The notes: a model not told the origin generated them from the sequence alone. Shown: positions 17,771 to 27,339, numbered from the stretch's first letter. The stretch is DNA of 64,000 nt from Mesorhizobium sp. YC-39 (GCF_025753795.1 NZ_JAOWPS010000005.1:248001-312000); one strand, 5' to 3'. Numbers and translations: made by a program.

Positions 17771-19215
17771 CGAGCCCTCAGCCTCAACACAAAATTGCGT
17801 GCGTTGAGCAGGTCGGGGCGCACCAGCACGAAGGAAGCTGCTGCATAAACTGCCGCGCCAATCAAGATACCGCCGGCCAGCACGGTTCCTGGCGCGGCAC
17901 TCGCCGGCGCGCCGCGCAGCCATGCGCTGACGACCGCGAACATCAAGATCGAAGCGACGGCAAGCCGTGGGAAAATCGTCAGCGGCCTGACAACGTCAAT
18001 TTGGGCAATTCTCTGAACCTGGATGAGGAAGACCGGCAGAAGCACAACATTGCTGACCACGAGAGCAGCAATGGCCAATTCGAAGCTGATCTGCACTCCG
18101 CCCGCGATCAAGACAAGCGCCAGCACCGTATAGACCATGTTCAGCTTCAGGAGCAGGCTCGAGCGGCCGAGCGCCAGAATCGTAAACGAGCAGAGGCTGT
18201 CAACGGTGCGTTGAACGCCCAATATCATGAGTATCTGTACAGCCGCTACACCAACCGACCACTGCTGGCCGAAGATGAAGGGAACAGCGACGGGCGCGAC
18301 CGCGGCAAATCCAACGAAGGCTGGAAAGCCAATGATCCCGGCCATGCGCACTGTGGCGTTGAAGAAGTCGTTTATCTTTTCCGGCTGGGCCTGGATGCGG
18401 GACACAGTTGGCATAGTGATCGCCATGAGCGGCCACAACAATGATTCCACCAAGAGATCGAGAGGACGACGCGCGAGCGCATATATGCCAACGGCATGAG
18501 GGCCGAGGAACGCGCCGAGCACAATCTTGGGAATTTCGTCGTTGCCGAAATTCCAGAGAGTCTGCAGGACGAGAGGGCCGGCAAATCCGAACAATTCCCG
18601 AATGCGGGCATAGGAAAATCTGAGCCTTGGCCGCCAGGTACTTCCAAAAAGAACAACGGTGGTTTCGACTGCGGCCTTCGTCAGTTGCATCCAAACGAGG
18701 CTCCACACGCCAAAACCTGCGGCTGCCATGCCTAGGCCCAACGCGCCGCCGACCACCGAGCCTGTAAGCGTGCGCACGGCGAACAGTCGAAAATGCAGTT
18801 GCCGCTTGAGGATCGCCGCCGGTACTGCACCAAACGCCTGGATCACAACGATGGCGCTGGTCCATTTGATGAGCCCCTCCAACTCCGGTTGGTCGAACAT
18901 TGCTGCGATACCGCTGGCGGATGTCCAGATAAGCGCACTGATCAACGCGCCTGTTGCGGCAAGGAGGCAGAAAGCCGAATCAAGGTGAATGGGATCGATT
19001 TCCGTCCGCTGGATAATGGCGTCAGGCAGGCCCCTCGTTACCGGAGCGGCCAGAATATTGGGCACCACCATGGCGAGCGCAGCGAGCCCGAATGCCTCGG
19101 GGCCAAGGTGGCGCGCCAGCACCACAAATACGCCGAACATGGCGATCTGTCGGCCCCAGGTCTCGACAGCGGCCCAAACAGCGCCAGTGACGACCTGTCG
19201 GCCGAAAACGTTCAT
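17767..19215 (-). CDS. Polysaccharide flippase, Wzx-like
   Basis: Polytopic membrane protein of the MOP exporter superfamily that should flip the lipid-linked repeat unit across the inner membrane. The length of 482 residues and the run of 12-14 hydrophobic segments fit. The N-terminal stretch GAVWAAVETWGRQIAMFGVFVVLAR-type, then RHLGPEAFGLAAL, is typical of Wzx of rhizobia. It is coupled by 4-bp overlaps to the hydrolase upstream (19212-19215) and the GT4 downstream (17767-17770). Confidence 0.9.
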   Translation of the reverse strand: MNVFGRQVVTGAVWAAVETWGRQIAMFGVFVVLARHLGPEAFGLAALAMVVPNILAAPVTRGLPDAIIQRTEIDPIHLDSAFCLLAATGALISALIWTSASGIAAMFDQPELEGLIKWTSAIVVIQAFGAVPAAILKRQLHFRLFAVRTLTGSVVGGALGLGMAAAGFGVWSLVWMQLTKAAVETTVVLFGSTWRPRLRFSYARIRELFGFAGPLVLQTLWNFGNDEIPKIVLGAFLGPHAVGIYALARRPLDLLVESLLWPLMAITMPTVSRIQAQPEKINDFFNATVRMAGIIGFPAFVGFAAVAPVAVPFIFGQQWSVGVAAVQILMILGVQRTVDSLCSFTILALGRSSLLLKLNMVYTVLALVLIAGGVQISFELAIAALVVSNVVLLPVFLIQVQRIAQIDVVRPLTIFPRLAVASILMFAVVSAWLRGAPASAAPGTVLAGGILIGAAVYAAASFVLVRPDLLNARNFVLRLRAR

Positions 19216-20759
19216 TGAACCGCCTGCTGAGGCTCGTTGGGAAACAGAACCGTGTGTCTGGAGCGAAATTCATACGAGTGGATCAATTCCGCCACGATCT
19301 TTTCGCCGCTCACCTCGCCGCTGTTCAGTTTCGACACGTAAACGGAAAGCCCGTTGTTATCCGGCTCCCGTCCCAGCAGTAGCCGATAGAGAAGGGCTAC
19401 GTATTGCGCATTTCCAAGCCCAACTGGCCGATTTTCAGTGCTGAATTCAACCGAATGCAACAGCTTCGTCAGTGTCGGAAATATAGATGGATCCCTCTTC
19501 ATCGCGACGACCTCGCGCCACTGCTCGGTCGGAGAGGGCATGCGATGCAAGATCAGACAATACGCATATGCAACCTGGTTGGCGTGGTTGAAGACAGACT
19601 TGTCGAACGCATCAAGCGAACAGGGGTGAAATGTACCGGCAACGGCGGGCACCGACGTCTGGCCCGGAGGCGGCGTGGCCTTCGTCGAGACCGTCGGCGA
19701 ACTGGAATCTGCATTGCCGTCCGCAATGATTTTCTTCACGGCATCATATGCCAGCTTTTGCCCGCTCGGTGCCCATAGCCCGTGGTCGCGCTTCTTCAGG
19801 CGGACAAGGCCCATGAAGGCCTCATAGCTTGGCGCCCAGTACGGCTCGTCGAGCAGTTCGTAGATATGGGCAGCTTGCAGTCCATATAGAGATTGATATC
19901 GGCGCAGAAGCGTCATGGTCCGAACCAGACCTTCGGCCTGCTGCTTTTCCCCGCGTTGGCTGCCGCCACTGTAATTGAACTCTGTCAGCCAGATGGGTTG
20001 GCCGAACGTCGCCAGGAATTTGAATGCTTCCTCTGGGTCACCATCGTAAAGATGCCAGACTGAAATATCCCATCTGATACCGTCCTGAAACATGCGGGTG
20101 AACGCAGCACGGTGACCCCAGCCTGCCGTCCCCATCGCTTTTCTTATGGTCGGATCCACTGCGATGGTTGCATCCGAAAGACCGCGTAGAACCGCGCTAA
20201 TCTTTGCCCAACGCGGACTGAAATAGTCAGAGGTCACGGTGCCGCCGGCAGGGCCCCAGGAGCAGTTGTACTGGGTGCCGTCGTTCTTCATCTCGCAGGC
20301 CGTTATAATCGCATAGTTCTCCATCTCGTTGCCAAGTTCCCAAACGCGAATGTCGTCTTTGAAGCGGGATACGAGGGTGGACGCGAGATGATAGGCCTGT
20401 GCGTAGAGTTCATCGACGGTGTCGTTGTCGAGGTCTAGGTCGGGCGTGATTACCGGTAAAATCTGGACACCGCGCGCCTTGCCTGCCTTGACCAGTTCAG
20501 CAAGTTTGGCGGTACTGTCGACACTGGAAATGTTAACGCGATATGACTTCAAGCCGAGGTCATGGACATAGTCGAGCTGCTGTTCGATCGATATCCCGGG
20601 GTAGGCGTTGAAGGGATGACCATTTACACCCCAAAGCAGATCCGCTGCGCACGAAACCGTCATACCCAGCAGACATGCCAAGGATACGCATAGACATCTG
20701 GTCGCGGCGACTGCCCGTCCAACGGAACTTGGTTGCGATGGATTGGTCGGCCGCTGCAT
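19212..20759 (-). CDS. Secreted glycoside hydrolase with C-terminal DUF4214
   Basis: Exported TIM-barrel hydrolase, 515 residues from the chosen start. A longer frame reaches 20978, but the Met at 20759 puts a normal signal peptide (hydrophobic VSLACLLGMTVS, cleavage near SCAA-D) at the front; another Met is at 20834. The catalytic core (about 40-340) shows WELGNEMEN, with the probable acid/base Glu at 144, and WLTEFNYSG, with the probable nucleophile at 259, as in clan A hydrolases of the GH39/GH5-like type. About residues 400-500 carry LLLGREPDNNGL and YEFRSRH, typical of DUF4214. It may trim or release the polymer in the periplasm. It is translationally coupled to the flippase. Confidence 0.82.
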   Translation of the reverse strand: MQRPTNPSQPSSVGRAVAATRCLCVSLACLLGMTVSCAADLLWGVNGHPFNAYPGISIEQQLDYVHDLGLKSYRVNISSVDSTAKLAELVKAGKARGVQILPVITPDLDLDNDTVDELYAQAYHLASTLVSRFKDDIRVWELGNEMENYAIITACEMKNDGTQYNCSWGPAGGTVTSDYFSPRWAKISAVLRGLSDATIAVDPTIRKAMGTAGWGHRAAFTRMFQDGIRWDISVWHLYDGDPEEAFKFLATFGQPIWLTEFNYSGGSQRGEKQQAEGLVRTMTLLRRYQSLYGLQAAHIYELLDEPYWAPSYEAFMGLVRLKKRDHGLWAPSGQKLAYDAVKKIIADGNADSSSPTVSTKATPPPGQTSVPAVAGTFHPCSLDAFDKSVFNHANQVAYAYCLILHRMPSPTEQWREVVAMKRDPSIFPTLTKLLHSVEFSTENRPVGLGNAQYVALLYRLLLGREPDNNGLSVYVSKLNSGEVSGEKIVAELIHSYEFRSRHTVLFPNEPQQAVQ

Positions 20760-21006
20760 TAGCGCGAACTTGCTTGTCTTGCGCCAGATATCATGCGGCT
20801 CCACTCCATTCGCTAAACTCTGCCTGACATCCATCTGAGCACGGCGATTTGAGGATCTGCCGCACTGTCCAACGCAGTCTACCACTGCCGCGCCACGCGG
20901 AACCTCACACATTTGGCGTAAGTGCTCAGGATTTGCCACGCCATTCGGATGAGAGCTGCCCGGGAAGCCTCCCGACAAAACGACTGGTTACGTCCCAAAG
21001 GCCAAG

Positions 21007-22218
21007 ATGACCCGGCCTTCTTCGTCATCCAAGGTCACGGAACTAAGAAATAGCACTGTGACCGAAACCCTGTCGCCCGGACCTGGTTTCCTGATGACAC
21101 GACACTGGACGATCAACGGCCGTTTTCTCGCGCAGCCGACCACCGGAGTTCAGCGGTATGCACGCGAGATCGTTTCGGCGCTGGATGCCTTGATCGTGGG
21201 CCAAGCTCGGTTGGCACGGGATGTGGCCGTCGAGCTGCTGGTCCCGCCGGGGTCGCATGACACGTTGTCCTTGGCGGCGATCCGTGTCCGAACTGTCGGC
21301 AGCTTCGGCGGGCACGCGTGGGAACAAGCTGTGCTTCCCGCCTATATTCGCGGCGGCCTGCTCAGCCTCTGCAACACGGGCCCTCTGGCCGTACGCCAGC
21401 AGATTCTGTGCATTCACGATGTCAATACACGAGCATGCCCGCAGAGCTACACACTTCCATTTCGGCTTCTTTACCGCACCTTGGTTCCCGCCTTGGGCAG
21501 GACCGCGCGTAAAGTTGCGACCGTGTCGCAGTATTCTGCGGTTGAACTGGCGCGCTATGGCGTGTGCCCGACGGCAAAGGTCGAGGTTGTAAGCAACGGG
21601 CATGAACATGCGCTGCGATGGACCCCCCGCCACTCGGAACAAACCCTGGCAGTTGCCGGCCCTAGGACAATCGTCGTACTTGGCAGTTCTATCCCACATA
21701 AGAATGTCGGTTTGATCATCGGCATGCACGAACGACTTGCCACGGCAGGGCTACAGGTTGTTGTTGTGGGTGCATCCACGTCCCGTGTGTTCGGCAGCAT
21801 TGGCAACAAGAAGACGCCTAACGTCATCTGGCTGGGAAGAAGGTCAGACGCGGAACTCGGCGCACTTCTGAGCGATTGCCTGTGCCTCGCGTTCCCCTCC
21901 CTGGTTGAAGGTTTCGGACTACCGCCCCTCGAAGCCATGACGCTAGGATGTCCGGTGGTCATGTCGGACCGTGCCAGTCTGCCTGAAATCGGCGGGGATG
22001 CGGTTTTGTACGCATCACCTTGCGATGAGAACGCATGGTTCGATTGTTTCATGCGCCTGGTCCACGAAGAAGGCCTCAGAACCAAATTGATCGCACGCGG
22101 TCGCGCAAGGACGGCCCGATTTCAGTGGGCAGCGTCGGCTGAGCGGTATCTGGAACTGATGGCCAGCGTGGATGGGTTTCCAGAAATGCCACCACCACTT
22201 AGGGAAGTCGATAGTTGA
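21007..22218 (+). CDS. Glycosyltransferase family 4
   Basis: GT-B fold transferase. The N-terminal INGRFLAQPTTGVQRYAREI is common in mannosyl/rhamnosyl-type GT4 enzymes, and the C-terminal E-x7-E is in SLVEGFGLPPLEAMTLG. The Met at 21094 gives a more usual N-terminus (MTRHWTINGRF) and is an alternative start. It is the last gene of the polysaccharide cluster and is divergent from the hydrolase-flippase operon across about 250 bp. Confidence 0.88.
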   Translation: MTRPSSSSKVTELRNSTVTETLSPGPGFLMTRHWTINGRFLAQPTTGVQRYAREIVSALDALIVGQARLARDVAVELLVPPGSHDTLSLAAIRVRTVGSFGGHAWEQAVLPAYIRGGLLSLCNTGPLAVRQQILCIHDVNTRACPQSYTLPFRLLYRTLVPALGRTARKVATVSQYSAVELARYGVCPTAKVEVVSNGHEHALRWTPRHSEQTLAVAGPRTIVVLGSSIPHKNVGLIIGMHERLATAGLQVVVVGASTSRVFGSIGNKKTPNVIWLGRRSDAELGALLSDCLCLAFPSLVEGFGLPPLEAMTLGCPVVMSDRASLPEIGGDAVLYASPCDENAWFDCFMRLVHEEGLRTKLIARGRARTARFQWAASAERYLELMASVDGFPEMPPPLREVDS

Positions 22219-22535
22219 ATGCAGTCTGAATGAGCAACTTGCGGCCGCAGCCAGTATTATTTGAGTTGGCCTCGGGCATAACGGTGCTTTCTCATAAGTG
22301 CAGTTGAAGCAAGCGTATCCTAATTGTCAGTTGTTATGAATTTTCAATTCAGAATGGCTATATACTTATGGTATATTTATCGCTTCCCGTTCGAATAATT
22401 CTGAAAGAGTATCACTAAGCTCTAACGGTCCTCTACGCCGGATAAACTATCCCCGCTCGCATGGCTGCGGCAATTGCGCTGGGCCGGGAAGGGCGCACGG
22501 GCAGCGCCGAGCTTTCAGGGCAGCCATACAAGCTT
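22219..22535. other. Intergenic spacer at the edge of the polysaccharide cluster
   Basis: About 317 bp with no credible gene. The central part, about 22310-22400, is AT-rich, unlike the flanks, and includes a short inverted repeat (TGAATT-ttc-AATTCA). It separates the convergent last GT4 gene and radC and marks the change from accessory to core genes. No clear terminator or att-like repeat was seen. Confidence 0.55.
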
Positions 22536-23285
22536 TCAAATCAGCAGCAGGCCCTTCATGCTGGCGTGGCCCTTCTTGCCGATGATGAGGTGATCGTGCA
22601 CGGAAATGCCGAGCGGTTTGGCCGTCTCGATGATCAGCTTGGTCATCTCGATGTCGGCGCGCGACGGCGTCGGGTCGCCCGAGGGGTGGTTGTGCACCAG
22701 AATGATCGCCGTGGCGGAGAGTTCGAGCGCGCGCTTGACCACCTCGCGCGGATAGACCGGCGTGTGGTCGACGGTGCCGACCTGCTGAACCTCGTCGGCG
22801 ATCAGCGTGTTCTTCTTGTCGAGGAACAGGATACGGAACTGCTCGCGGTCCTCGAAGGCCATGGCCGAGCGGCAATATTCGAGAAGCTGTGTCCAGGTTG
22901 ACATCAGTTCGCGGCCGATGATTTCGCTACGCGCCATGCGCTGGGCCGTCGCGGCAACGATCTTCAGGTCAAGCGCCACCGCCGGGCCGATGCCCTTGAC
23001 TTCCTCAAGCCGCGCGGCAGGCGCACCAAGCACCTCGGCCAGCGTGCCGAAGCGCGCCAGCAGCGCCTTGGCGACGGGCTTGGTGTCGGCGCGCGGGATC
23101 AGCCGGAAGAGCAGGAGCTCCAGCAATTCATAGTCGGGGAGGGCGCTGGGACCCGCGACGGCAAAGCGCTCGCGCAAACGGTCGCGGTGGCCATGATAGT
23201 GTGGCTTCTCGGCCACCGCTTTCTTCGGTGGTGGCTCGATCCACGCTTCGGAAAAGAATGCCCGCTCGTCATCGATTTTCCCCAT
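22536..23285 (-). CDS. radC: RadC family JAB domain protein
   Basis: Member of the RadC/YeeS family, 249 residues from the start at 23285 (MGKIDDERAFF). A longer frame to 23462 runs through a decayed piece of map and is rejected. A helix-hairpin-helix region (EVKGIGPAVALDLK) precedes the JAMM metal site: H198, H200, S208 and D211 in HNHPSGDPTPSRAD, all present. The DNA-repair role given to radC is historically doubtful; the metalloprotease-like fold is certain, the function is not. In other rhizobia it normally lies next to map. Confidence 0.92.
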   Translation of the reverse strand: MGKIDDERAFFSEAWIEPPPKKAVAEKPHYHGHRDRLRERFAVAGPSALPDYELLELLLFRLIPRADTKPVAKALLARFGTLAEVLGAPAARLEEVKGIGPAVALDLKIVAATAQRMARSEIIGRELMSTWTQLLEYCRSAMAFEDREQFRILFLDKKNTLIADEVQQVGTVDHTPVYPREVVKRALELSATAIILVHNHPSGDPTPSRADIEMTKLIIETAKPLGISVHDHLIIGKKGHASMKGLLLI

Positions 23286-23316
23286 GCCTGCCCATCCCCC
23301 AAAACTCAGCTGAAGA

Positions 23317-23423
23317 TTAGGCCGGCAAGCCGGGGCGGTCGAGTTTTTTCGTCGATAGCGTGAAAATCTCGCAGCCGGTCTGGTGACGCCGATCGTGGGC
23401 TCATACTGCGTCGACAGCAAACG
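23317..23423 (-). pseudogene. Decayed 3' end of map (duplicate fragment)
   Basis: About 105 bp match the last part of the intact map gene (25433-25540) in the same orientation, at roughly 84 percent identity by hand alignment, with one 1-bp deletion at the ggtctggtgacg position that breaks the frame. Conserved runs include cggtcgag-tttttt and ggtgacgccgatcgt. A stop-like TTA (minus-strand TAA) stands where the map stop would be. It is a remnant left between radC and the LysR gene. Confidence 0.85.
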
Positions 23424-23483
23424 AACCGCCGCGCGAGCAGTCAATTTTCTTTGAATCGGCAAAGTGCCGCTTCCCTCGTCCGT

Positions 23484-24326
23484 TCATTCAACCTTGCCGC
23501 ACAGCCCGTCCATTACTGCGCGGATCAGCGGTACATCCTTGATATCCGTATGCACGACCAACCAGAGTTCACGCGTGAGTGGCTCGTCGGGCAAGGGCAG
23601 TCTGGTCAAATTCTGATGCGCCGCGATGAAGTCCGGCAGCAGCGCGACACCGCCCCCAGCCTTGACTGCGACCAATTGAAACTCCAGCGTGGAGGCACGG
23701 ATGGCGACCGAACGGCCCCCTGCAATCTCCGCAAGCTTCCTTTCCTGCGGCGACGAGGCCAGAACTTCCTCATAGCCGACGAAGGACCAGTCCGTCTCAC
23801 GTGTCGCGGCGAGATAGGCGGGATCGGCATAGAGGCCGAAGCTGATTTCGCCGATCTTGGTGGCTGTCAGGTCGCCCTGTTCCGGTCGCGTCATCCGCAC
23901 GGCAATGTCTGCCTCCCTCCGTCCCAGCGAGGCATAGCGGGTCTCGCCGATGACCACGACGCTGATGCCAGGATGACGTTGCCGGAGGCGAACCAACCGC
24001 TCGGCCAGCACGGCAGTCGCAAAAGCAGGCGGGGCGCTTACCCTGACCGTGCCGGTGTGCCGGTTGTCCGCATTCAGTGCCGCCCGCTCGATCGTGAGGG
24101 CATCTTCGCTGATCCGTGTGGCGATGCTGGCGATCTGCTGACCCTTGGCCGTGAGCGAAAGGCGCCGCCCGCGCCGGTCGACAAGCTTGGTGCCGATCTT
24201 GTCTTCCAGATGCGCTACGCGCCGCGCCACCGTGGCGTGCTCCACGCCGAGTTCCCGGGCGGCGGCCGATAGCGTGCCCAGACGCGAAAGAGCATGGAAA
24301 TGACGCAGGTCTTCCCAATCCAGCAT
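23484..24326 (-). CDS. LysR family transcriptional regulator
   Basis: DNA-binding regulator of 280 residues. The N-terminal winged helix (LRHFHALSRLGTLSAAAREL, then ARRVAHLEDKIGTKL) is standard, followed by an effector-binding domain from about 90. It is divergent from the quinone-oxidoreductase-like gene at 24422, with about 95 bp between, so it very likely controls that gene. The pair sits between the map remnant and intact map. Confidence 0.9.
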   Translation of the reverse strand: MLDWEDLRHFHALSRLGTLSAAARELGVEHATVARRVAHLEDKIGTKLVDRRGRRLSLTAKGQQIASIATRISEDALTIERAALNADNRHTGTVRVSAPPAFATAVLAERLVRLRQRHPGISVVVIGETRYASLGRREADIAVRMTRPEQGDLTATKIGEISFGLYADPAYLAATRETDWSFVGYEEVLASSPQERKLAEIAGGRSVAIRASTLEFQLVAVKAGGGVALLPDFIAAHQNLTRLPLPDEPLTRELWLVVHTDIKDVPLIRAVMDGLCGKVE

Positions 24327-24421
24327 TGATTATTTTTTCCCATTGCTTGGGAATTTATAGGTAATTTTCAATCAAGCCGCCATCTGTCATTTACCCCGTC
24401 GAACATCAGATGGAGATGAGG

Positions 24422-25390
24422 ATGGATATCGCCGTCACGCTGACCGCAACAGGAGGCATCGACCAACTGCAGGTGTTGGAGCGCGCGCCGCAATCTCCCG
24501 GCCCGACGGAAATCCGTGTCCGCCATGAGGCGATCGGCGTCAATTTTCTCGACATCTACCATCGAAAGGGTGTCTACCCGCTGCCCTCTTACCCTGCCGT
24601 GCTCGGTGCCGAGGGAGCAGGGACCGTCGAGGCCATCGGCTCCGAGGTCACGCTCCTTGTTCCAGGCGACCGTATCGCCTATGCCGGCGCCCCGGTTGGC
24701 GCCTACAGCTCCACACGCCTCCTGCCGGCGGAGCGGGCGATCAAGCTGCCGGAAGGGATCGGGCCGCGCACTGCGGCGGCGTCGACGCTGAAGGGCATGA
24801 CGGCCTATATGCTGGTCAGCCGCACCTACGTCGTGAGCCCGGGCACGGTTATCTTGGTCCATGCCGCGGCAGGTGGTCTTGGGGCTATTCTTGTGCGTTG
24901 GGCAAAATATCTGGGCGCAACGGTGATCGGGACGGTTAGCTCTGAGGAAAAGGCTGCTCTTGCTCGCTCTCACGGCGCCGACCATCTGATCGTCGGGCGC
25001 GATGCCGATCTCGTCCGACAGGTCTTGGAGCTTACAGGCGGTCGAGGCGTGGATGTCGGCTATGATGGTATCGGCGGCGACATGCTTGCCAAGACAATCA
25101 AATGCATACGGCCGTTTGGTATTGCCGCGAGTTTTGGCCAGGCCGCCGGGCCGATCCCGCCGGTTTCGCTCGACCAATTACGGCCCAACCGCGCTCTTGC
25201 CCACCCGAGCATAATGGCCGCGACCGCCGATCAGGCTTTCTACGCTGAAGCCGCCGCCGCCTTGATCGACGCCTTTCGTCTGAATATCACGGCGGTCGTT
25301 GGCGAGGAATTCGCACTCGCGGACGCAGCCAGAGCCCACACCGAACTCGAAGCTGGACGGACCACCGGCAGTCTTCTGCTGATCCCATAG
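24422..25390 (+). CDS. NADPH:quinone oxidoreductase family protein
   Basis: Zinc-independent medium-chain dehydrogenase of the quinone-oxidoreductase type. The GroES-like N-terminal half has EAIGVNFLDIYHRKG and GAEGAGTVEAIG, and the NADPH-binding half has VHAAAGGLGAILVRWAKYLG and a YDGIGGD segment. In-frame ATGs are at 24410, 24416 and 24422; the last is chosen because ggagatgagg lies before it and MDIAVTL is a typical start. It reduces quinones or enones with NADPH; the true substrate is unknown. It ends 43 bp from the convergent map stop. Confidence 0.88.
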   Translation: MDIAVTLTATGGIDQLQVLERAPQSPGPTEIRVRHEAIGVNFLDIYHRKGVYPLPSYPAVLGAEGAGTVEAIGSEVTLLVPGDRIAYAGAPVGAYSSTRLLPAERAIKLPEGIGPRTAAASTLKGMTAYMLVSRTYVVSPGTVILVHAAAGGLGAILVRWAKYLGATVIGTVSSEEKAALARSHGADHLIVGRDADLVRQVLELTGGRGVDVGYDGIGGDMLAKTIKCIRPFGIAASFGQAAGPIPPVSLDQLRPNRALAHPSIMAATADQAFYAEAAAALIDAFRLNITAVVGEEFALADAARAHTELEAGRTTGSLLLIP

Positions 25391-25432
25391 ACCGGCTTCA
25401 ACGCGCCGGTCGGCTGACCTTGCGCATGCGCC

Positions 25433-26260
25433 CTATGCTGGCAGGCCGGGACGGTCGAGTTTTTTTGGCGACAGCGTGAAGATCTCGCAGCCGGTCTCGG
25501 TGACGCCGATCGTATGTTCGTATTGCGCCGACAGCGAGCGGTCGCGCGTCACCGCCGTCCAGCCGTCCGACAGCACTTTCACATGCGGCCGGCCGAGATT
25601 GATCATCGGCTCGACGGTGAAGATCATGCCCGGCCGCATCTCGACGCCCTCACTGGCGCTGCCATAGTGCAGGATGTTCGGCGCATCGTGGAAAAGCTGG
25701 CCGACGCCGTGACCGCAGAAATCGCGCACCACCGAGCAGCGTTCTGCTTCGGCATAGGTCTGGATGGCGGCGCCGATGGCGCCGGTGCGGGCGCCGGGCC
25801 TGATCGCGGCGATGCCGCGCATCAGGCACTCATGGGTGACCTCGAGCAGGCGTTCGGCGGCGCGCTTGATCGTGCCGACCGGATACATGCGCGAGGAATC
25901 GCCATGCCAGCCGTCAAGGATGTAGGTGACGTCAATGTTGACGATATCGCCCTCCTTCAACGGCTTGTTGTCGGGAATGCCGTGGCAGACGACATGATTG
26001 ATCGAGGTGCAGGATGACTTGGTGTAGCCGCGATAGTTGAGCGTCGCAGGCAACGCGCCGTGATCCATGCCGAACGCGAAGACGAAACGATCGATGGCCT
26101 CGGTGGTCACGCCAGGCGCGACCATCGGCACCAGTTCATCGAGGCAGCGCGCGGTGAGGTCGCAAGCCTTGCGCATGCCGGCAAAACCTTCCTCGCCGTA
26201 GAGGCGGATCTGGCCGGTGTTTCTGAGCGGTGCCGTGGCGGCGTCGAGATAGGTGACCAT
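25433..26260 (-). CDS. map: Methionine aminopeptidase, type I
   Basis: Removes N-terminal methionine from nascent proteins in the cytosol. The 275-residue length, TKSSCTSINHVVCHGIP, VNIDVT, the GHGVG motif (CGHGVGQLFHDAP) and FTVEPMIN supply the metal-binding Asp, His and Glu residues of M24A. The C-terminal 40 residues are the part duplicated as a remnant next to radC. This copy is intact and must be the functional one. Confidence 0.95.
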   Translation of the reverse strand: MVTYLDAATAPLRNTGQIRLYGEEGFAGMRKACDLTARCLDELVPMVAPGVTTEAIDRFVFAFGMDHGALPATLNYRGYTKSSCTSINHVVCHGIPDNKPLKEGDIVNIDVTYILDGWHGDSSRMYPVGTIKRAAERLLEVTHECLMRGIAAIRPGARTGAIGAAIQTYAEAERCSVVRDFCGHGVGQLFHDAPNILHYGSASEGVEMRPGMIFTVEPMINLGRPHVKVLSDGWTAVTRDRSLSAQYEHTIGVTETGCEIFTLSPKKLDRPGLPA

Positions 26261-26500
26261 TTTGTCCGTTTGCCGGGGTGGGTGGGCTCTCGATATAAGC
26301 CCGCGCGAAAAAAAATCCCACCAGATTTGGCACCGGACGGCGCAAGGTTCAAGGACGAACTGCCGGCTAAGGGTGAACGCCCGCGATATTCATGCGTTGT
26401 GGCCATGCTGTGCTCTCGCCCGCGACAGCCATCGGTTGCGATGCTTTCCTTTTTCGACTGGACACGGTAGGGCGGTGACAGAGTTCGGAGACCTTGCTTC

Positions 26501-26890
26501 TTGATGGCATCGAAGCGCGCCAGGCCATTCACTTCGCCGATAAAAGCAGCCTGCTCGGGCCTGATGGCCCTGCTGCTGCTGTCGCTGTTGTGCCTGGTCC
26601 AGTCGGAGGCAGCTGCTTCCGCGACCGCCGCTTCTGGCGGGGTCGGCATGACCACGGCGCGGCAGGACGACGCGGTCGCGCCGCTGCGTGGCAAGGCGCA
26701 GCCTCTCGAAATTCGCTCCGGCCGGCTGCTGACGATCAAATTCGTGAGCGGCAATCCCGGCGCGCTTCCGCCAGAATCTGCCTTTTTCCTGCTCAATCAG
26801 GTTTCGCCTGCGCGGGCGCCGGCCGTGTATGCATTCGTGCCTGCGCCGCAGGCGAGTGCCAACCAGCCCCGCGCGCCGCCTTCCATCTGA
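26501..26890 (+). CDS. Hypothetical exported protein
   Basis: A 129-residue protein with a basic N-terminus and a strongly hydrophobic segment (LMALLLLSLLCLVQS) followed by an AAASA cleavage-like site, so probably secreted or membrane-anchored. The rest is Ala/Pro rich with no recognised domain. It is divergent from map across 240 bp that hold no other gene. The high GC of the region makes chance ORFs common, so reality rests mainly on the signal-like segment. Confidence 0.45.
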   Translation: MMASKRARPFTSPIKAACSGLMALLLLSLLCLVQSEAAASATAASGGVGMTTARQDDAVAPLRGKAQPLEIRSGRLLTIKFVSGNPGALPPESAFFLLNQVSPARAPAVYAFVPAPQASANQPRAPPSI

Positions 26891-27010
26891 GCTGAGCGGT
26901 CTCGGACCGCGCCCAATCCGCCCACTCATGTCTCTTTTCGCGTCGCTAGCCGTGCGGCGGCTGTCGGCCGTCCACTGGCCGCGTGGCGCTTCATTTCCGG
27001 AATATTTTCA

Positions 27011-27247
27011 ATGCAACGCATCAAAACAGTCAAAACGCTGACGCGCGCGGCCTCGGCCGCCTTGTTCCTCTCGGTGCAGGCGCTCATCTGCATCGGAACC
27101 GTCTATTGGGCGATCGCCGAAACGCTCGGCATGGCGGGAACCGCGGCGGTGGTCCTGGGCGCCATTTTTGCAGTGCCGTCGGCATATGTCATGATCATAG
27201 CCGCTCGCATGGCCTATGAGGCGGAAACCGACCCGGCGAACCAGTAA
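27011..27247 (+). CDS. Small hypothetical membrane protein
   Basis: A 78-residue protein with two hydrophobic segments (about 16-36 and 42-64), a basic N-terminus and an acidic tail (MAYEAETDPANQ). The topology and clean stop suggest a genuine small inner-membrane protein, but no family is recognised. It stands alone between the 26501 gene and the DUF982 gene. Confidence 0.6.
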   Translation: MQRIKTVKTLTRAASAALFLSVQALICIGTVYWAIAETLGMAGTAAVVLGAIFAVPSAYVMIIAARMAYEAETDPANQ

Positions 27248-27339
27248 ACCTGCGCTTCTGTGCGGGCTTCATCAGGCTCGGCGTCCGTACTGACGACACA
27301 TTTCTGAGCGAAAGCCGGTCAAAGCAACTTCTTCTGTAA

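Noticed and set aside
23286..23462. N-terminal extension of RadC
   Set aside because: The extension is translated from the decayed map fragment in the wrong frame and has no family resemblance.
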